Positions 1 to 8,958 of a DNA stretch of 64,000 bases are shown here, one piece after another. The DNA is from Tessaracoccus oleiagri (lineage in GTDB: Bacteria; Actinomycetota; Actinomycetes; Propionibacteriales; Propionibacteriaceae). Where the stretch lies: assembly GCF_900103275.1 (NCBI RefSeq), contig NZ_FNGP01000003.1, forward strand, positions 124,001 through 188,000. Reading direction: 5' to 3'. Made by a program: the position numbers and the translations under genes. The notes under the pieces were generated by a model. That model was not told where the DNA came from. It was given only the letters and a program-made list of their open reading frames with translations, and ran no database searches. The stretch's first letter is position 1; each line of letters starts with the position of its first letter.

Positions 1-1
1 A

Positions 2-1147
2 TCGGCCGCGCTCGGCGCGTCGGGGCTCACCGCGCTGGCCGCGCTCGAGCAGACGTTCGACCGCCGCGTCATCATCAACGTCCTCGAGTGGGTGATGGGC
101 GCCGCCGCGGCCGCCACGCTCGCGCTGCTCGTCGCCTCCGCCGCCGAGTGGATCGCGATCGACCCGGACATCGACGCGCAACTCGCCTTCATCGTCGGCG
201 GCGTGGGACTGGTGCTGCTCGTGGTTGCGGGCGTCGCCGCCTTCACGAGGCTCCGCGAGATCCGGCGCCAGCGGCTCACGTCGGGCGGCTCGCTGCTGAG
301 CGGGCTGCAGGGTGCCGCCTTCGCGCTGGAGTTCGCGCTCATCCGCGACATCCTCGTCGAGGAGAAGAGCCGGCAGAAGGGGCACGTCAACCCCACCCGC
401 GGCGTCGGCAGCGGCACCACGGCGCTCATCATGCGCGACGTGCAGCGGCTCCTGCGCAACCCGCTGTCGCTGGTGGTCTTCGCCGGCTCCGTGGTCGTGC
501 CCTACGCGGTCCAGGCGCTGGGGCTGCAGGCCCTCAACGTCGCCATCTCCGGCATCGTCCTGATGGCCGCGCTCATTCCATTCATGAACTCGTTGCGCGT
601 GCTCTCGCGCACCAAGGGGCTCGAGCGGATGTTCCCGTTCAGCCCCACGACAGTGCGCCAGGCGACGATGGTCGTCCCGGCCGTGCTGGCGCTGCTGTGG
701 GTGTTCGGGGCGTTCCCGGCCTTCGCCGGCGTGACGGGTGAGGTGCGCGTCGACTTCGTCACCGCCGCGTCCGCCGCACTGGTCGCCGGCCTGGCCGGGT
801 TCCTGGGCGCCGTGCGCTGGGTCTCCGCGAAGCCGGCCTCCTACAGCGGGCCGCTCGTGGCCACCGGCACCGGCGCCATGCCGCCCGGCCTCATGTTCTC
901 GATGATCCGCGGCTTCGACATGATCGCGCTCACCACCTTCCCGCTGCTCTTCGGGCTGCCCGCGTGGATCTCGCTGGTCATCGGCGCCATCGCGTTCATG
1001 TTCCTCAGCTCCGGCATGAGCCAGGAGTCGCTCATGGAGCAGTCGGCCGAGCAGCGCCGCCTGCTGGAGGAGGAGAAGGCCAAGACGAAGTCCGGCGGCA
1101 CGTCGGGCTCCGGCCAGAAGATCAAGGTCCAGCGCAAGACGCGCTGA
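2..1147 (+). CDS. Multi-pass membrane protein, 3' part (5' end outside window)
   Basis: The frame is already open at the left edge, before the first possible internal start at position 92, so this is the C-terminal part of a longer protein. The visible 381 residues hold about seven or eight hydrophobic segments, a central soluble stretch near the motif HVNPTRGVGSGTTALIMRD, and a charged C-terminal tail rich in E, K and Q that could form a short coiled coil. The layout resembles actinobacterial DUF6297/ABC-2-type permease-like proteins, but I see no catalytic motif and the assignment is tentative. It converges with menF across an 86-base gap. A substrate or partner cannot be deduced from what is visible. 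Confidence 0.7.
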   Translation, partial: SAALGASGLTALAALEQTFDRRVIINVLEWVMGAAAAATLALLVASAAEWIAIDPDIDAQLAFIVGGVGLVLLVVAGVAAFTRLREIRRQRLTSGGSLLSGLQGAAFALEFALIRDILVEEKSRQKGHVNPTRGVGSGTTALIMRDVQRLLRNPLSLVVFAGSVVVPYAVQALGLQALNVAISGIVLMAALIPFMNSLRVLSRTKGLERMFPFSPTTVRQATMVVPAVLALLWVFGAFPAFAGVTGEVRVDFVTAASAALVAGLAGFLGAVRWVSAKPASYSGPLVATGTGAMPPGLMFSMIRGFDMIALTTFPLLFGLPAWISLVIGAIAFMFLSSGMSQESLMEQSAEQRRLLEEEKAKTKSGGTSGSGQKIKVQRKTR

Positions 1148-1191
1148 CCCATCGAGACACTGCGCTCCTCAGGGAGCTTCCGGTGGGACGC

Positions 1192-1213
1192 TTTGCACCG
1201 AGCTTGGTGCAAA
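1192..1213. terminator. Hairpin between convergent genes, possible bidirectional terminator
   Basis: Perfect 8-bp inverted repeat TTTGCACC / GGTGCAAA with a 6-base loop, lying in the 86-base gap between two convergent genes. The arms end in T and A tracts, so each strand would read a short T run after the stem. There is no long U tract, so termination strength is uncertain. Confidence 0.5.
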
Positions 1214-1233
1214 CCCTCCCAGCGGAGTGGCCG

Positions 1234-2496
1234 TCAGTCGAGGCCGAGGGCCTGCAGCATGGGGACGAACTTCGCCCGCGTCTCCTCGAGCTCGGCGCCC
1301 GGCTGGGAGTCCGCGACGATCCCGGCGCCGGCGAAGAGCCTGATCTGGTCCGGGGCGTCGGGGCCCGAGTAGCCGCCGCGCAGCGCGATGGCCCACTCGC
1401 CGTCGCCCTCGGTGTCCACCCAGCCGACGGGGCCGGCGTAGCGCCCGCGGTCCATGTTCTCGATCGCCGCGATGGTGTCGAGGGCCAAGTGCGTCGGCGT
1501 CCCGCAGACGGCCGCCGACGGGTGCAGCGCCGCAGCCAGCCGCAGGGCGCTCACGTCGGCATCCGCGACACCCGTGATGTCCGTGGCGAGGTGCAGCACG
1601 TTGGGGAGGGGGAGCACCGACGGCGCCTCGGGCACGTTCATCGCGCGGCAGAACGGTTCCAGCGCCTGCGCCACGGACTCGACCGCGAACTCGTGCTCGC
1701 GGATGTCCTTGGTGCTGCGGGCCAGCTGCGCCGCCTTGGCGAGCGGGTCGGTGTGGTCCGGGTCGACCGAGATGGTGCCGGCGAGCACGCGGGAGGTGAC
1801 CAGCCCGTCGGCCACCCGCACCAGCAGCTCGGGGGTGGCGCCCACCATGCCGTCGACGAGGTACGTCCAGGTCATGGGGTAGCGCTCGATGAGTCGACCC
1901 AGCACGGCGCGCAGGTCGATGGGGCCGTCGGCCTTCGCGATGAGGTCGCGCGCCAGGACCACCTTGTGGATGTCGCCCTGTCGGATCAGCTCGACGCACC
2001 GGGCGACGATGCCCGCCCACTCGTCCTGCGTGACGGTGCCGTGGCCGAGGTCGAGGTGCTCGGGGAACCTCGGCGCGTCGCCGGGCGCCGGCAGCGTCTG
2101 GTTGCGGTGCTCGCCGATCTGCGTCAGCCAGTACTGCCCGCCGCGCCGCCCGATGATTGTGCGCGGGATGGTGAGCACCGACCGGAAGGCGGAGCGGTCC
2201 GGGTCGAAGGCGAACGAGCCCACGGCCAGCGGGCCGATGCCGCTGGCGCCGGGCAGCTCGGAGTCGTGGTCGATCTGCGTGGCGATCTCCGTCCACCACA
2301 CGTCGGCGGTGTCGATGTAGTCGGTCTCGAACCTCGCCACCTCCCCGAGCCCGACGAACCCTTCACCCCGCCGCAGGAACGCGCTGCCCGGCTCCTTCGC
2401 CGACAGGTAGCGCTCGAGCGGTCCGGGGTCGCTGATGGCGACGGTGGTGGCGCGCACCCGCCCAGAGCCGAAATCCGAAATCACCTTGGTGAGCAT
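1234..2496 (-). CDS. menF: Isochorismate synthase (menaquinone biosynthesis)
   Basis: A 420-residue member of the chorismate-utilising (anthranilate synthase I/isochorismate synthase) fold. It converts chorismate to isochorismate, the entry step to menaquinone. The second half carries the family signatures in order: HKVVLARD (about residue 185), GATPELLV, VLAGTI, PTHLALDTI, the GPVGW segment and the C-terminal GAGIVADSQPGAELEET block that binds Mg2+. The length fits MenF/DhbC/EntC. Siderophore or salicylate synthases share the fold, but the neighbouring MenJ-type reductase, complex I operon and polyprenyl synthase argue for menaquinone. It is transcribed away from those genes. The ATG start at 2496 has no clear Shine-Dalgarno sequence. 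Confidence 0.87.
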   Translation of the reverse strand: MLTKVISDFGSGRVRATTVAISDPGPLERYLSAKEPGSAFLRRGEGFVGLGEVARFETDYIDTADVWWTEIATQIDHDSELPGASGIGPLAVGSFAFDPDRSAFRSVLTIPRTIIGRRGGQYWLTQIGEHRNQTLPAPGDAPRFPEHLDLGHGTVTQDEWAGIVARCVELIRQGDIHKVVLARDLIAKADGPIDLRAVLGRLIERYPMTWTYLVDGMVGATPELLVRVADGLVTSRVLAGTISVDPDHTDPLAKAAQLARSTKDIREHEFAVESVAQALEPFCRAMNVPEAPSVLPLPNVLHLATDITGVADADVSALRLAAALHPSAAVCGTPTHLALDTIAAIENMDRGRYAGPVGWVDTEGDGEWAIALRGGYSGPDAPDQIRLFAGAGIVADSQPGAELEETRAKFVPMLQALGLD

Positions 2497-2578
2497 AGCC
2501 GCTCGGGCTCTACTATGCGCTGTCGTGCCCGCCCATTTTGGCTACCCGAAGATGCCGTAAATACCCGGCAGGACCCGG

Positions 2579-2608
2579 CTGGCACCATCCAATCGACACC
2601 CCTAGACT
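2579..2608 (+). promoter_or_regulatory. Candidate promoter of the menJ-nuo region
   Basis: CTGGCA (-35-like, 4/6 match) and TAGACT (-10-like, 4/6 match) are separated by 18 bases and lie about 45 bases before the preferred menJ start. The 159 bases between menF and menJ must hold promoters for both directions. Nothing else in the gap is as well spaced. Confidence 0.35.
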
Positions 2609-2655
2609 GACCGGAGTACAGTCCCGGCTTTGTGAAGAGATATGAGGTGCGCAGT

Positions 2656-3924
2656 ATGGCTAATGCCGCTGGTGAGGCGGATGTCATCGTCGTAGGCGCG
2701 GGACCCGCGGGATCCACGACGGCTGCATACCTGGCCCAGCACGGCCTCTCGGTCACACTGCTCGAGAAGTCGCATTTTCCGCGCGAGAAGGTGTGTGGCG
2801 ACGGTCTCACCCCGCGTGCGACGCGCCAGCTCATCCGGCTCGGCATCGACACCTCGGAGGAGGCCGGCTGGCTGCGCAACAAGGGACTGCGCGTGTACGC
2901 CGGCCGCAAGGAGCCGTTCCACTTCGAATGGCCGGACCTTCGCGACTTCCCCAACTACGGTCTCGTCCGCCCCCGCTCCGACTTCGACAACCTGCTGGCC
3001 CAGCACGCGGTCGGCCTCGGGGCCGAGCTCGTGCAGGGCGCCAACGTCACCGAGCCGGTCCTCGACGAGCGCAGCGGCCGCATCGTCGGCGTCACCACGA
3101 AGACGGGGGAGACCTACCGGGCGCCCCTCGTCGTCGCCGCCGACGGCAACTCGGCCCGCCTCGCGATCAGCATGGGCGTGAACAAGCGCGACGACCGCCC
3201 GATGGGCGTGGCCGTGCGCACCTACTACAAGACCCCTCGTCACGACGACGACTACCTGGAGAGCTGGCTCGAGCTCTGGGACGGCGAGCCGGACAAGTCA
3301 ACGCTGATGCCCGGCTACGGGTGGGTGTTCGGCATGGGTGACGGCACCAGCAACGTGGGCCTCGGCGTCCTCAACACCTCGAAGGGCTTCGGCAAGACCG
3401 ACTACCGGGCGCTGCTCAAGCGCTGGCTGGACCACACCCCGGAGGAGTGGGGCTTCCGCGACGAGAACCGCGTCGGCACCGTCCAGGGCGCGGCCCTGCC
3501 GATGGGCTTCAACCGCCAGCCGCACTACGGGCGCGGACTGCTGCTCGTCGGCGATTCGGGCGGCATGGTCAGCCCGTTCAACGGGGAGGGCATCGCCTAC
3601 GCCATGGAGGCCGCGGAGTACGCCGCCGCCGCGATCGCCGACGCCCACGCGCGGGGCATCGGGACGAAGGAGGCGGAGCGTGCGCTGCAGGGCTACCCGG
3701 TCCAGCTCCGGGCCGAGCTCGGCGGCTTCTACCGCCTCGGCAACATCTTCGTGCACCTCATCGGCAACCCCACCATCATGAAGCTCTGCACGCGTTACGG
3801 TCTTCCCCGGAAGACCCTCATGCAACTGGTCATGAAGCTGCTGGCCAACCTCACCGACGCCCACGAGGGCGACTGGATGGACCGGTTGATCAACATGCTC
3901 GCCAAGGCAGCTCCGTCGGCGTAG
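2656..3924 (+). CDS. menJ: Geranylgeranyl reductase family FAD enzyme (menaquinone tail reductase, MenJ-like)
   Basis: FAD-dependent reductase of the geranylgeranyl reductase family. The N-terminus has the dinucleotide motif VVGAGPAGST and the FPREKVCGDGL segment typical of the family, and the later GDSGGMVSPFNGEG block binds the flavin ribityl/pyrophosphate. In Actinobacteria the orthologue next to nuo saturates one isoprene unit of menaquinone. I choose the ATG at 2656 because a GAGG motif sits 8 bases before it; the frame also allows a GTG at 2632 that would add eight residues. At 422 residues it has the usual length. It ends 27 bases before nuoA, so co-transcription with complex I is likely. 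Confidence 0.85.
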   Translation: MANAAGEADVIVVGAGPAGSTTAAYLAQHGLSVTLLEKSHFPREKVCGDGLTPRATRQLIRLGIDTSEEAGWLRNKGLRVYAGRKEPFHFEWPDLRDFPNYGLVRPRSDFDNLLAQHAVGLGAELVQGANVTEPVLDERSGRIVGVTTKTGETYRAPLVVAADGNSARLAISMGVNKRDDRPMGVAVRTYYKTPRHDDDYLESWLELWDGEPDKSTLMPGYGWVFGMGDGTSNVGLGVLNTSKGFGKTDYRALLKRWLDHTPEEWGFRDENRVGTVQGAALPMGFNRQPHYGRGLLLVGDSGGMVSPFNGEGIAYAMEAAEYAAAAIADAHARGIGTKEAERALQGYPVQLRAELGGFYRLGNIFVHLIGNPTIMKLCTRYGLPRKTLMQLVMKLLANLTDAHEGDWMDRLINMLAKAAPSA

Positions 3925-3951
3925 CTCAGAAGAAGAAGTGAAGGAGTCCTC

Positions 3952-4311
3952 GTGAATCCCTACATCCCGGTCCTGGCCATCATGCTGCTGGCCACGGGCT
4001 TCGTGGTCGTGTCCATGCTCCTGAGCGCCGTCCTCGGACCCAAGCGGTACAACCGCAGCAAGCACGACGCGTTCGAGTGCGGCATCCAGCCCACCCCGCA
4101 GCCCCCGGGCGGCGGACGCTTCCCCGTGAAGTACTACATCACGGCCATGTTGTTCATCGTGTTCGACATCGAGGTCGTGTTCCTCTACCCGTTCGCGGTG
4201 GCCCGCGGCCAGATGGAGCTCTTCGTGGTGTTCCAGATGGTGCTCTTCATCGCGCTCGTGTTCGTCGCGTTCTTCTACGTCTTGCGCCGCAAGGGCCTGG
4301 ACTGGGACTGA
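3952..4311 (+). CDS. nuoA: NADH-quinone oxidoreductase subunit A
   Basis: Small membrane subunit (119 residues) of proton-pumping complex I. Three transmembrane helices are visible (about residues 6-28, 63-83 and 88-110). The conserved [11 protein letters not shown] loop and the [23 protein letters not shown] block identify NuoA. The GTG start has GGAG five bases upstream. It is the first gene of the nuo operon and lies 22 bases before nuoB. Confidence 0.95.
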   Translation: MNPYIPVLAIMLLATGFVVVSMLLSAVLGPKRYNRSKHDAFECGIQPTPQPPGGGRFPVKYYITAMLFIVFDIEVVFLYPFAVARGQMELFVVFQMVLFIALVFVAFFYVLRRKGLDWD

Positions 4312-4333
4312 TCAGGTTAGGAAACGATTCCAA

Positions 4334-4888
4334 ATGGGTATCGAAGACAAGATTCCTCAGGGCATCATGCTCACCAGCGTCGAGGCGATCGCCGGCTGGA
4401 TGCGCAAGACGTCCTTCTGGCCGGCCACCATGGGCCTGGCCTGCTGCGCGATCGAGATGATGGCGTTCGGCACGCCGCGTTTCGACGCCGGCCGGTGGGG
4501 CCAGGAGGTCTTCCGTTCGCCCCGCCAGTCCGACCTGCTGATCGTGTCCGGCCGCGTCACGCAGAAGATGGCGCCGGTCCTGCGCCAGATCTACGACCAG
4601 ATGCCGAACCCCAAGTGGGTCATCGCCATGGGCGCCTGCGCCAGTTCCGGCGGCATGTTCAACAACTACTCGGTCCTGCAGGGCGTGGACCACATCCTCC
4701 CCGTGGACATGTACATCCCCGGCTGCCCGCCGCGTCCCGACCAGCTGATCGACGGCATCTTCAAGCTGCGCGCGCAGGTGCAGTACGGCACCAAGATGGG
4801 GGCCAACCGCGTCGCCGAGATCGAGGAACTCGAGCAGGCGGCGCTCGCCGCTCCGGCGAAGATCGAGCAGAAGGGGCTCCTGCGATGA
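4334..4888 (+). CDS. nuoB: NADH-quinone oxidoreductase subunit B
   Basis: Connecting subunit of complex I, carrying the terminal [4Fe-4S] cluster N2 that hands electrons to menaquinone. All four ligands are visible: the tandem cysteines C37-C38 in [11 protein letters not shown]102 in MGACASSGG and C131 in PGCPPRP. Its 184 residues are normal. The stop overlaps the nuoC start as ATGA. A second, shorter NuoB-like protein is encoded at 40942. Confidence 0.96.
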   Translation: MGIEDKIPQGIMLTSVEAIAGWMRKTSFWPATMGLACCAIEMMAFGTPRFDAGRWGQEVFRSPRQSDLLIVSGRVTQKMAPVLRQIYDQMPNPKWVIAMGACASSGGMFNNYSVLQGVDHILPVDMYIPGCPPRPDQLIDGIFKLRAQVQYGTKMGANRVAEIEELEQAALAAPAKIEQKGLLR

Positions 4889-5574
4889 CCGAGCAGAACC
4901 TCCCGGAGGAGCGCCGCGACGCCGACCGCGCCGAGCGCGTGTTCGCCACCAAGAGCGGCATGTGGTCGCGCGGGTCCGGGGACACGTCGGGCTACAACGG
5001 CCTGGTCCGCGAGCTCGCGATGCCCGGCAAGTCCGGTGCGCCCTTCGAGGACGCCGCCGCCGACGCCATCCATGACCGCGCCGTCGACGTGCTCCCGAAG
5101 TTCAAGGGCTACCGCATGCTCTTCCACGCGGGGGAACTGACCGTCTACGTGCCGCGCGAGGACCTCCGCGAGGTCGTGCGCACACTCCGAGACGACCCGT
5201 ACCTGCGGTTCGAGGTCATCATGTCGATCTCGGGCGTGCACTACCCGCAGGAGGTCGGCGCCGAACTGCACGCCGTCTACCACCTGCTCTCCTACACCTA
5301 CAACCGCCGCCTGCGCCTCGAGGTCACCTGCCCCGACGACGACCGCCACATCCCGTCCGTGGTCGAGACCTACCCGATGGCCGACTACGACGAGCGCGAG
5401 ACCTGGGACATGTTCGGCATCATCTTCGACGGCCACCCGTCGCTGACCCGGATCCTCATGCCCGACGACTGGGCGGGGCACCCGCAGCGGAAGGACTACC
5501 CGCTGGGCGGCATCGACGTCGAGTACAAGGGCGCCACCATCCCCGCCCCGGACACCCGAAGGAGCTACTCGTGA
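4885..5574 (+). CDS. nuoC: NADH-quinone oxidoreductase subunit C
   Basis: The 30-kDa peripheral subunit of complex I (229 residues), part of the Q module with NuoB and NuoD. The start is the ATG overlapping the nuoB stop as ATGA; the open frame extends further upstream but out of context. The C-terminal half contains the family signature [20 protein letters not shown] followed by the [19 protein letters not shown] segment. The N-terminal 60 residues are charged and less conserved. It is a separate gene here, not fused to nuoD. Confidence 0.95.
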   Translation: MTEQNLPEERRDADRAERVFATKSGMWSRGSGDTSGYNGLVRELAMPGKSGAPFEDAAADAIHDRAVDVLPKFKGYRMLFHAGELTVYVPREDLREVVRTLRDDPYLRFEVIMSISGVHYPQEVGAELHAVYHLLSYTYNRRLRLEVTCPDDDRHIPSVVETYPMADYDERETWDMFGIIFDGHPSLTRILMPDDWAGHPQRKDYPLGGIDVEYKGATIPAPDTRRSYS

Positions 5575-6908
5575 GCCAGCAGGACGTTTACTCGCAGCCC
5601 GAGGAGAAGCCCGCGGACCACGTGTACTTCCCGCAGGGCGGCGACTGGGAGGACATCGTCAGCGAGCACGCCGGCAGCGGCGACGAGACGATCGTCATCA
5701 ACATGGGGCCGTCGCACCCGTCGACGCACGGCGTGCTCCGCCTCATGCTCGAGATGGAGGGCGAGACCGTCACGTCCATCCGCCCGGGCATCGGCTTCCT
5801 CCACACCGGCATCGAGAAGAACATCGAGTTCAAGACCTGGACCCAGGCCGTCACCTATGTGACGCGCATGGACTACGTCGCCCCGCTGTTCAACGAGGCC
5901 GTGTACTGCATGGCCGTGGAGAAGCTGCTCGGCATCACCGACCAGATCCCCGAGCGGGCGCGGATCATCCGCGTGCTCGTGATGGAGCTCAACCGCATCG
6001 CCTCGCACCTGGTGGCCATGGGCACCGGTGCGCTGGAGATCGGCTCCACCACCGTCATGTCGATCGCCTTCCGCGAGCGCGAGATGATCCTCGACTTCTT
6101 GGAGGCGCTCACCGGCCTGCGCATGAACCACGCGTTCATCCGCCCCGGCGGCGTGGCCAACGACCTGCCCGAGGGCGGCCTGGACCACCTCCGCGACGTC
6201 ATCAAGTGGCTGCACAAGCACCTGCCGGAGTACGCCGGCTTCTGCAACGAGAACCCGATCTTCCTCGCCCGCATGAAGGACATCGCCGTCGTCGACCTGA
6301 GCGGCGCGATGATGCTCGGCATGACCGGCCCCCGCCTGCGCGGCACCGGCTACGACTGGGACCTCCGCAAGACGCAGCCCTACTGCGACTACGAGACCTA
6401 CGACTTCGACGTCGTCTCCTGGGAGGGCGATGACGCGTACGCCGCCTTCCGCATCCGCCAGGCGGAGTGCTGGGAGTCGCTGAAGATCGTCGAGCAGTGT
6501 CTCGAGCGCCTCGAGAAGACCCAGGGCCAGCCGGTGATGGTGGCCGACAAGAAGATCGCGTGGCCCGCGCAGTTGTCCCTCGGCCCCGACGGCCAGGGCA
6601 ACAGCAACGAGCACATCAAGCACATCATGACCGGCTCGATGGAGGCGCTGATCCACCACTTCAAGCTGGTCACGGAGGGCTTCGACGTCCCCGTCGGCCA
6701 GGCCTACATGGCCATCGAGTCGCCGAAGGGCGAGCTCGGCTGCCACGTCGTCTCCGACGGTGGCCCGAAACCCTACCGCGTCCACGTGCGGGACCCAGGT
6801 TTCCACCACATCCAGTCGATCCCGTACATGTGTGAGGGCGGCATGATGTCCGACGTCGTCGTCGCGCTCGCAAGCATTGACCCTGTCCTTGGAGGTGTGG
6901 ACCGATGA
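5571..6908 (+). CDS. nuoD: NADH-quinone oxidoreductase subunit D
   Basis: The 49-kDa subunit of complex I (445 residues), homologous to the large subunit of [NiFe] hydrogenases but without metal-binding cysteines. It forms the quinone pocket with NuoB. Visible signatures are [16 protein letters not shown], the [10 protein letters not shown] segment, and the C-terminal [16 protein letters not shown] and [14 protein letters not shown] blocks. The GTG start overlaps the nuoC stop (GTGA), so translation is probably coupled. Confidence 0.96.
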   Translation: MSQQDVYSQPEEKPADHVYFPQGGDWEDIVSEHAGSGDETIVINMGPSHPSTHGVLRLMLEMEGETVTSIRPGIGFLHTGIEKNIEFKTWTQAVTYVTRMDYVAPLFNEAVYCMAVEKLLGITDQIPERARIIRVLVMELNRIASHLVAMGTGALEIGSTTVMSIAFREREMILDFLEALTGLRMNHAFIRPGGVANDLPEGGLDHLRDVIKWLHKHLPEYAGFCNENPIFLARMKDIAVVDLSGAMMLGMTGPRLRGTGYDWDLRKTQPYCDYETYDFDVVSWEGDDAYAAFRIRQAECWESLKIVEQCLERLEKTQGQPVMVADKKIAWPAQLSLGPDGQGNSNEHIKHIMTGSMEALIHHFKLVTEGFDVPVGQAYMAIESPKGELGCHVVSDGGPKPYRVHVRDPGFHHIQSIPYMCEGGMMSDVVVALASIDPVLGGVDR

Positions 6909-7648
6909 GCGGCCACTTCGAAACGTATTTCCCCGACTCGGGGTCGGTCGACTACGCGGACCAGTCGACGAACATCGACGAGACGACGATGGCGGAGCTG
7001 CGCGAGCTGGCGGGCCGCTACCCGCAGCCGCGCTCCGCGCTGCTGCCGATGCTGCACCTCGTGCAGTCGGTGGACGGCCGCGTCAGCCCCCGTGGCATCG
7101 AGGTGTGCGCCGAGGTCCTCGGCATCAGCACCGCCGAGGTCTCCGGCGTGGCGACGTTCTACACCATGTACAAGCGCCGCCCCGCGGGCAAGCACCACGT
7201 CGGCGTCTGCACCACGTCGCTGTGCGCGGTGATGGGCGGCGACATCCTGCTGGAGCGCGCGAAGCAGAAGCTGGGCATCGACGAGAACCAGACCACCCCC
7301 GACGGCCAGATCTCGCTCGAGCGGATCGAGTGCAACGCCGGCTGCGACTACGCGCCGGTGATGACCGTCAACTGGGAGTACTTCGACAACATGACGCCGG
7401 CCAAGGCCGACGAGCTGCTCGACCGGCTGCAGGCCGACGAGGAGGTCGTCTCCACCCGCGGCGCCACCATCACGTCGTGGAAGGAAGCCGAGCGCGTGCT
7501 CGCGGGCTTCCCCGACGGCCGCGCGGACGAGGGCCCCTCCGCGGGGCACGCGTCGCTGCGCGGTCTGCAGATCGCGAAGGAGCGCGGCTGGAGCGCTCCC
7601 GACAAGGACACCCTGCCGGCACCCGCAGAGAAGGAGGCTGACCAGTGA
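6905..7648 (+). CDS. nuoE: NADH-quinone oxidoreductase subunit E
   Basis: The 24-kDa thioredoxin-like subunit of the NADH dehydrogenase module, carrying the [2Fe-2S] cluster N1a. Ligands appear as CTTSLC (C-x4-C) and CNAGC (C-x3-C). At 247 residues it is longer than the E. coli protein because of a C-terminal extension of about 70 residues, as is common in Actinobacteria. The ATG overlaps the nuoD stop and the stop overlaps the nuoF GTG. Confidence 0.95.
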   Translation: MSGHFETYFPDSGSVDYADQSTNIDETTMAELRELAGRYPQPRSALLPMLHLVQSVDGRVSPRGIEVCAEVLGISTAEVSGVATFYTMYKRRPAGKHHVGVCTTSLCAVMGGDILLERAKQKLGIDENQTTPDGQISLERIECNAGCDYAPVMTVNWEYFDNMTPAKADELLDRLQADEEVVSTRGATITSWKEAERVLAGFPDGRADEGPSAGHASLRGLQIAKERGWSAPDKDTLPAPAEKEADQ

Positions 7649-8958
7649 CCGACCTGCTGACCCCGGTCCTGTCGGCGCACTGGGGCGAGGACAACTCCTG
7701 GAAGCTGTCCCGCTACGAGGCCAACGGCGGCTACGAGGCCGCCCGCAAGGCGCTCGACATGGCGCCGGCCGACATCATCTCGCTGGTGAAGGACGCCAAC
7801 CTCCGCGGTCGCGGCGGCGCGGGCTTCCCGACCGGCATGAAGTGGAGCTTCGTCCCGCAGGACAACCCGAACCCGAAGTACCTCGTCGTCAACGCCGACG
7901 AGTCGGAGCCGGGCACCTGCAAGGACATGCCGCTCATGATGGCGACGCCCCACACGCTCGTCGAGGGCATCATCATCGCCGCCTACGCGATCAACTCGCA
8001 CACGGCCTTCATCTACTGTCGCGGCGAGGTGCTGCACATCATCCGTCGCCTGCAGCAGGCGGTCCGGGAGGCGTACGCCGCCGGCTACCTCGGCAAGGAC
8101 ATCTTCGGCAAGGGCTACGACCTGGACATCATCGTCCACGCCGGCGCCGGCGCCTACATCTGCGGTGAGGAGACCGCGCTCCTCGACTCCCTCGAGGGAC
8201 GCCGTGGCCAGCCGCGTCTCCGCCCGCCGTTCCCGGCGGTCGCCGGCCTCTACGCGTCGCCCACCGTGGTGAACAACGTCGAGTCCATCGCGTCGGTGCC
8301 GTCGATCATCGCCAACGGCAAGGACTGGTTCGCCTCGATGGGCACGGAGAAGTCGAAGGGCTTCACCCTCTACTCCGTCTCCGGCCACGTGAAGAACCCC
8401 GGCCAGTTCGAGGCGCCCATGGGCATCACCATGCGGCAGCTCATCGAGCTCGCGGGAGGCATCCGCGAGGGGCACGAACTCAAGTTCTTCACCCCGGGCG
8501 GTTCCTCGACGCCGATCCTCACCGCCGAGCACCTCGACATCCCGCTCGACTACGAGGGCGTCGCGGGCGCCGGCTCCATGCTGGGCACCAAGGCGCTGCA
8601 GGTGTTCGACGACACCGTCTCCGCCGTCCGCACGGCGCTGCGCTACGTCGAGTTCTACAAGCACGAGAGCTGCGGCAAGTGCACCCCGTGCCGTGAGGGC
8701 ACGTGGTGGCTCGTTCTGCTGCTGATGAACTTCGAGAAGGGCATCGCCACCCAGGGCGACGTCGACAAGCTGCTCGACATCGCCGACAACATCGGAGGCC
8801 GTTCCTTCTGCGCGCTCGCCGACGGTGCGGTCGCGGTCGTGACCAGCTTCATCCGCCACTTCCGGTCCGAGTTCGAGGCCGGTACGCACACGCCCGCGTG
8901 GGAGTTGTTCCCCTATGAGAAGAGCGCAGTCTTCGCCGAGGAAGGAGCCGTCCGATGA
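7645..8958 (+). CDS. nuoF: NADH-quinone oxidoreductase subunit F
   Basis: NADH- and FMN-binding subunit (437 residues) where electrons enter complex I. Signatures in order: GRGGAGFPTGMKW (NADH/FMN site), NADESEPGTCKD, GAGAYICGEETALLDSLEG (FMN site) and ESCGKCTPCREGT, three of the four ligands of the N3 [4Fe-4S] cluster. Presence of NuoEFG shows that this complex I is NADH-linked rather than ferredoxin- or F420-linked. The start and stop overlap nuoE and nuoG. Confidence 0.96.
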   Translation: MTDLLTPVLSAHWGEDNSWKLSRYEANGGYEAARKALDMAPADIISLVKDANLRGRGGAGFPTGMKWSFVPQDNPNPKYLVVNADESEPGTCKDMPLMMATPHTLVEGIIIAAYAINSHTAFIYCRGEVLHIIRRLQQAVREAYAAGYLGKDIFGKGYDLDIIVHAGAGAYICGEETALLDSLEGRRGQPRLRPPFPAVAGLYASPTVVNNVESIASVPSIIANGKDWFASMGTEKSKGFTLYSVSGHVKNPGQFEAPMGITMRQLIELAGGIREGHELKFFTPGGSSTPILTAEHLDIPLDYEGVAGAGSMLGTKALQVFDDTVSAVRTALRYVEFYKHESCGKCTPCREGTWWLVLLLMNFEKGIATQGDVDKLLDIADNIGGRSFCALADGAVAVVTSFIRHFRSEFEAGTHTPAWELFPYEKSAVFAEEGAVR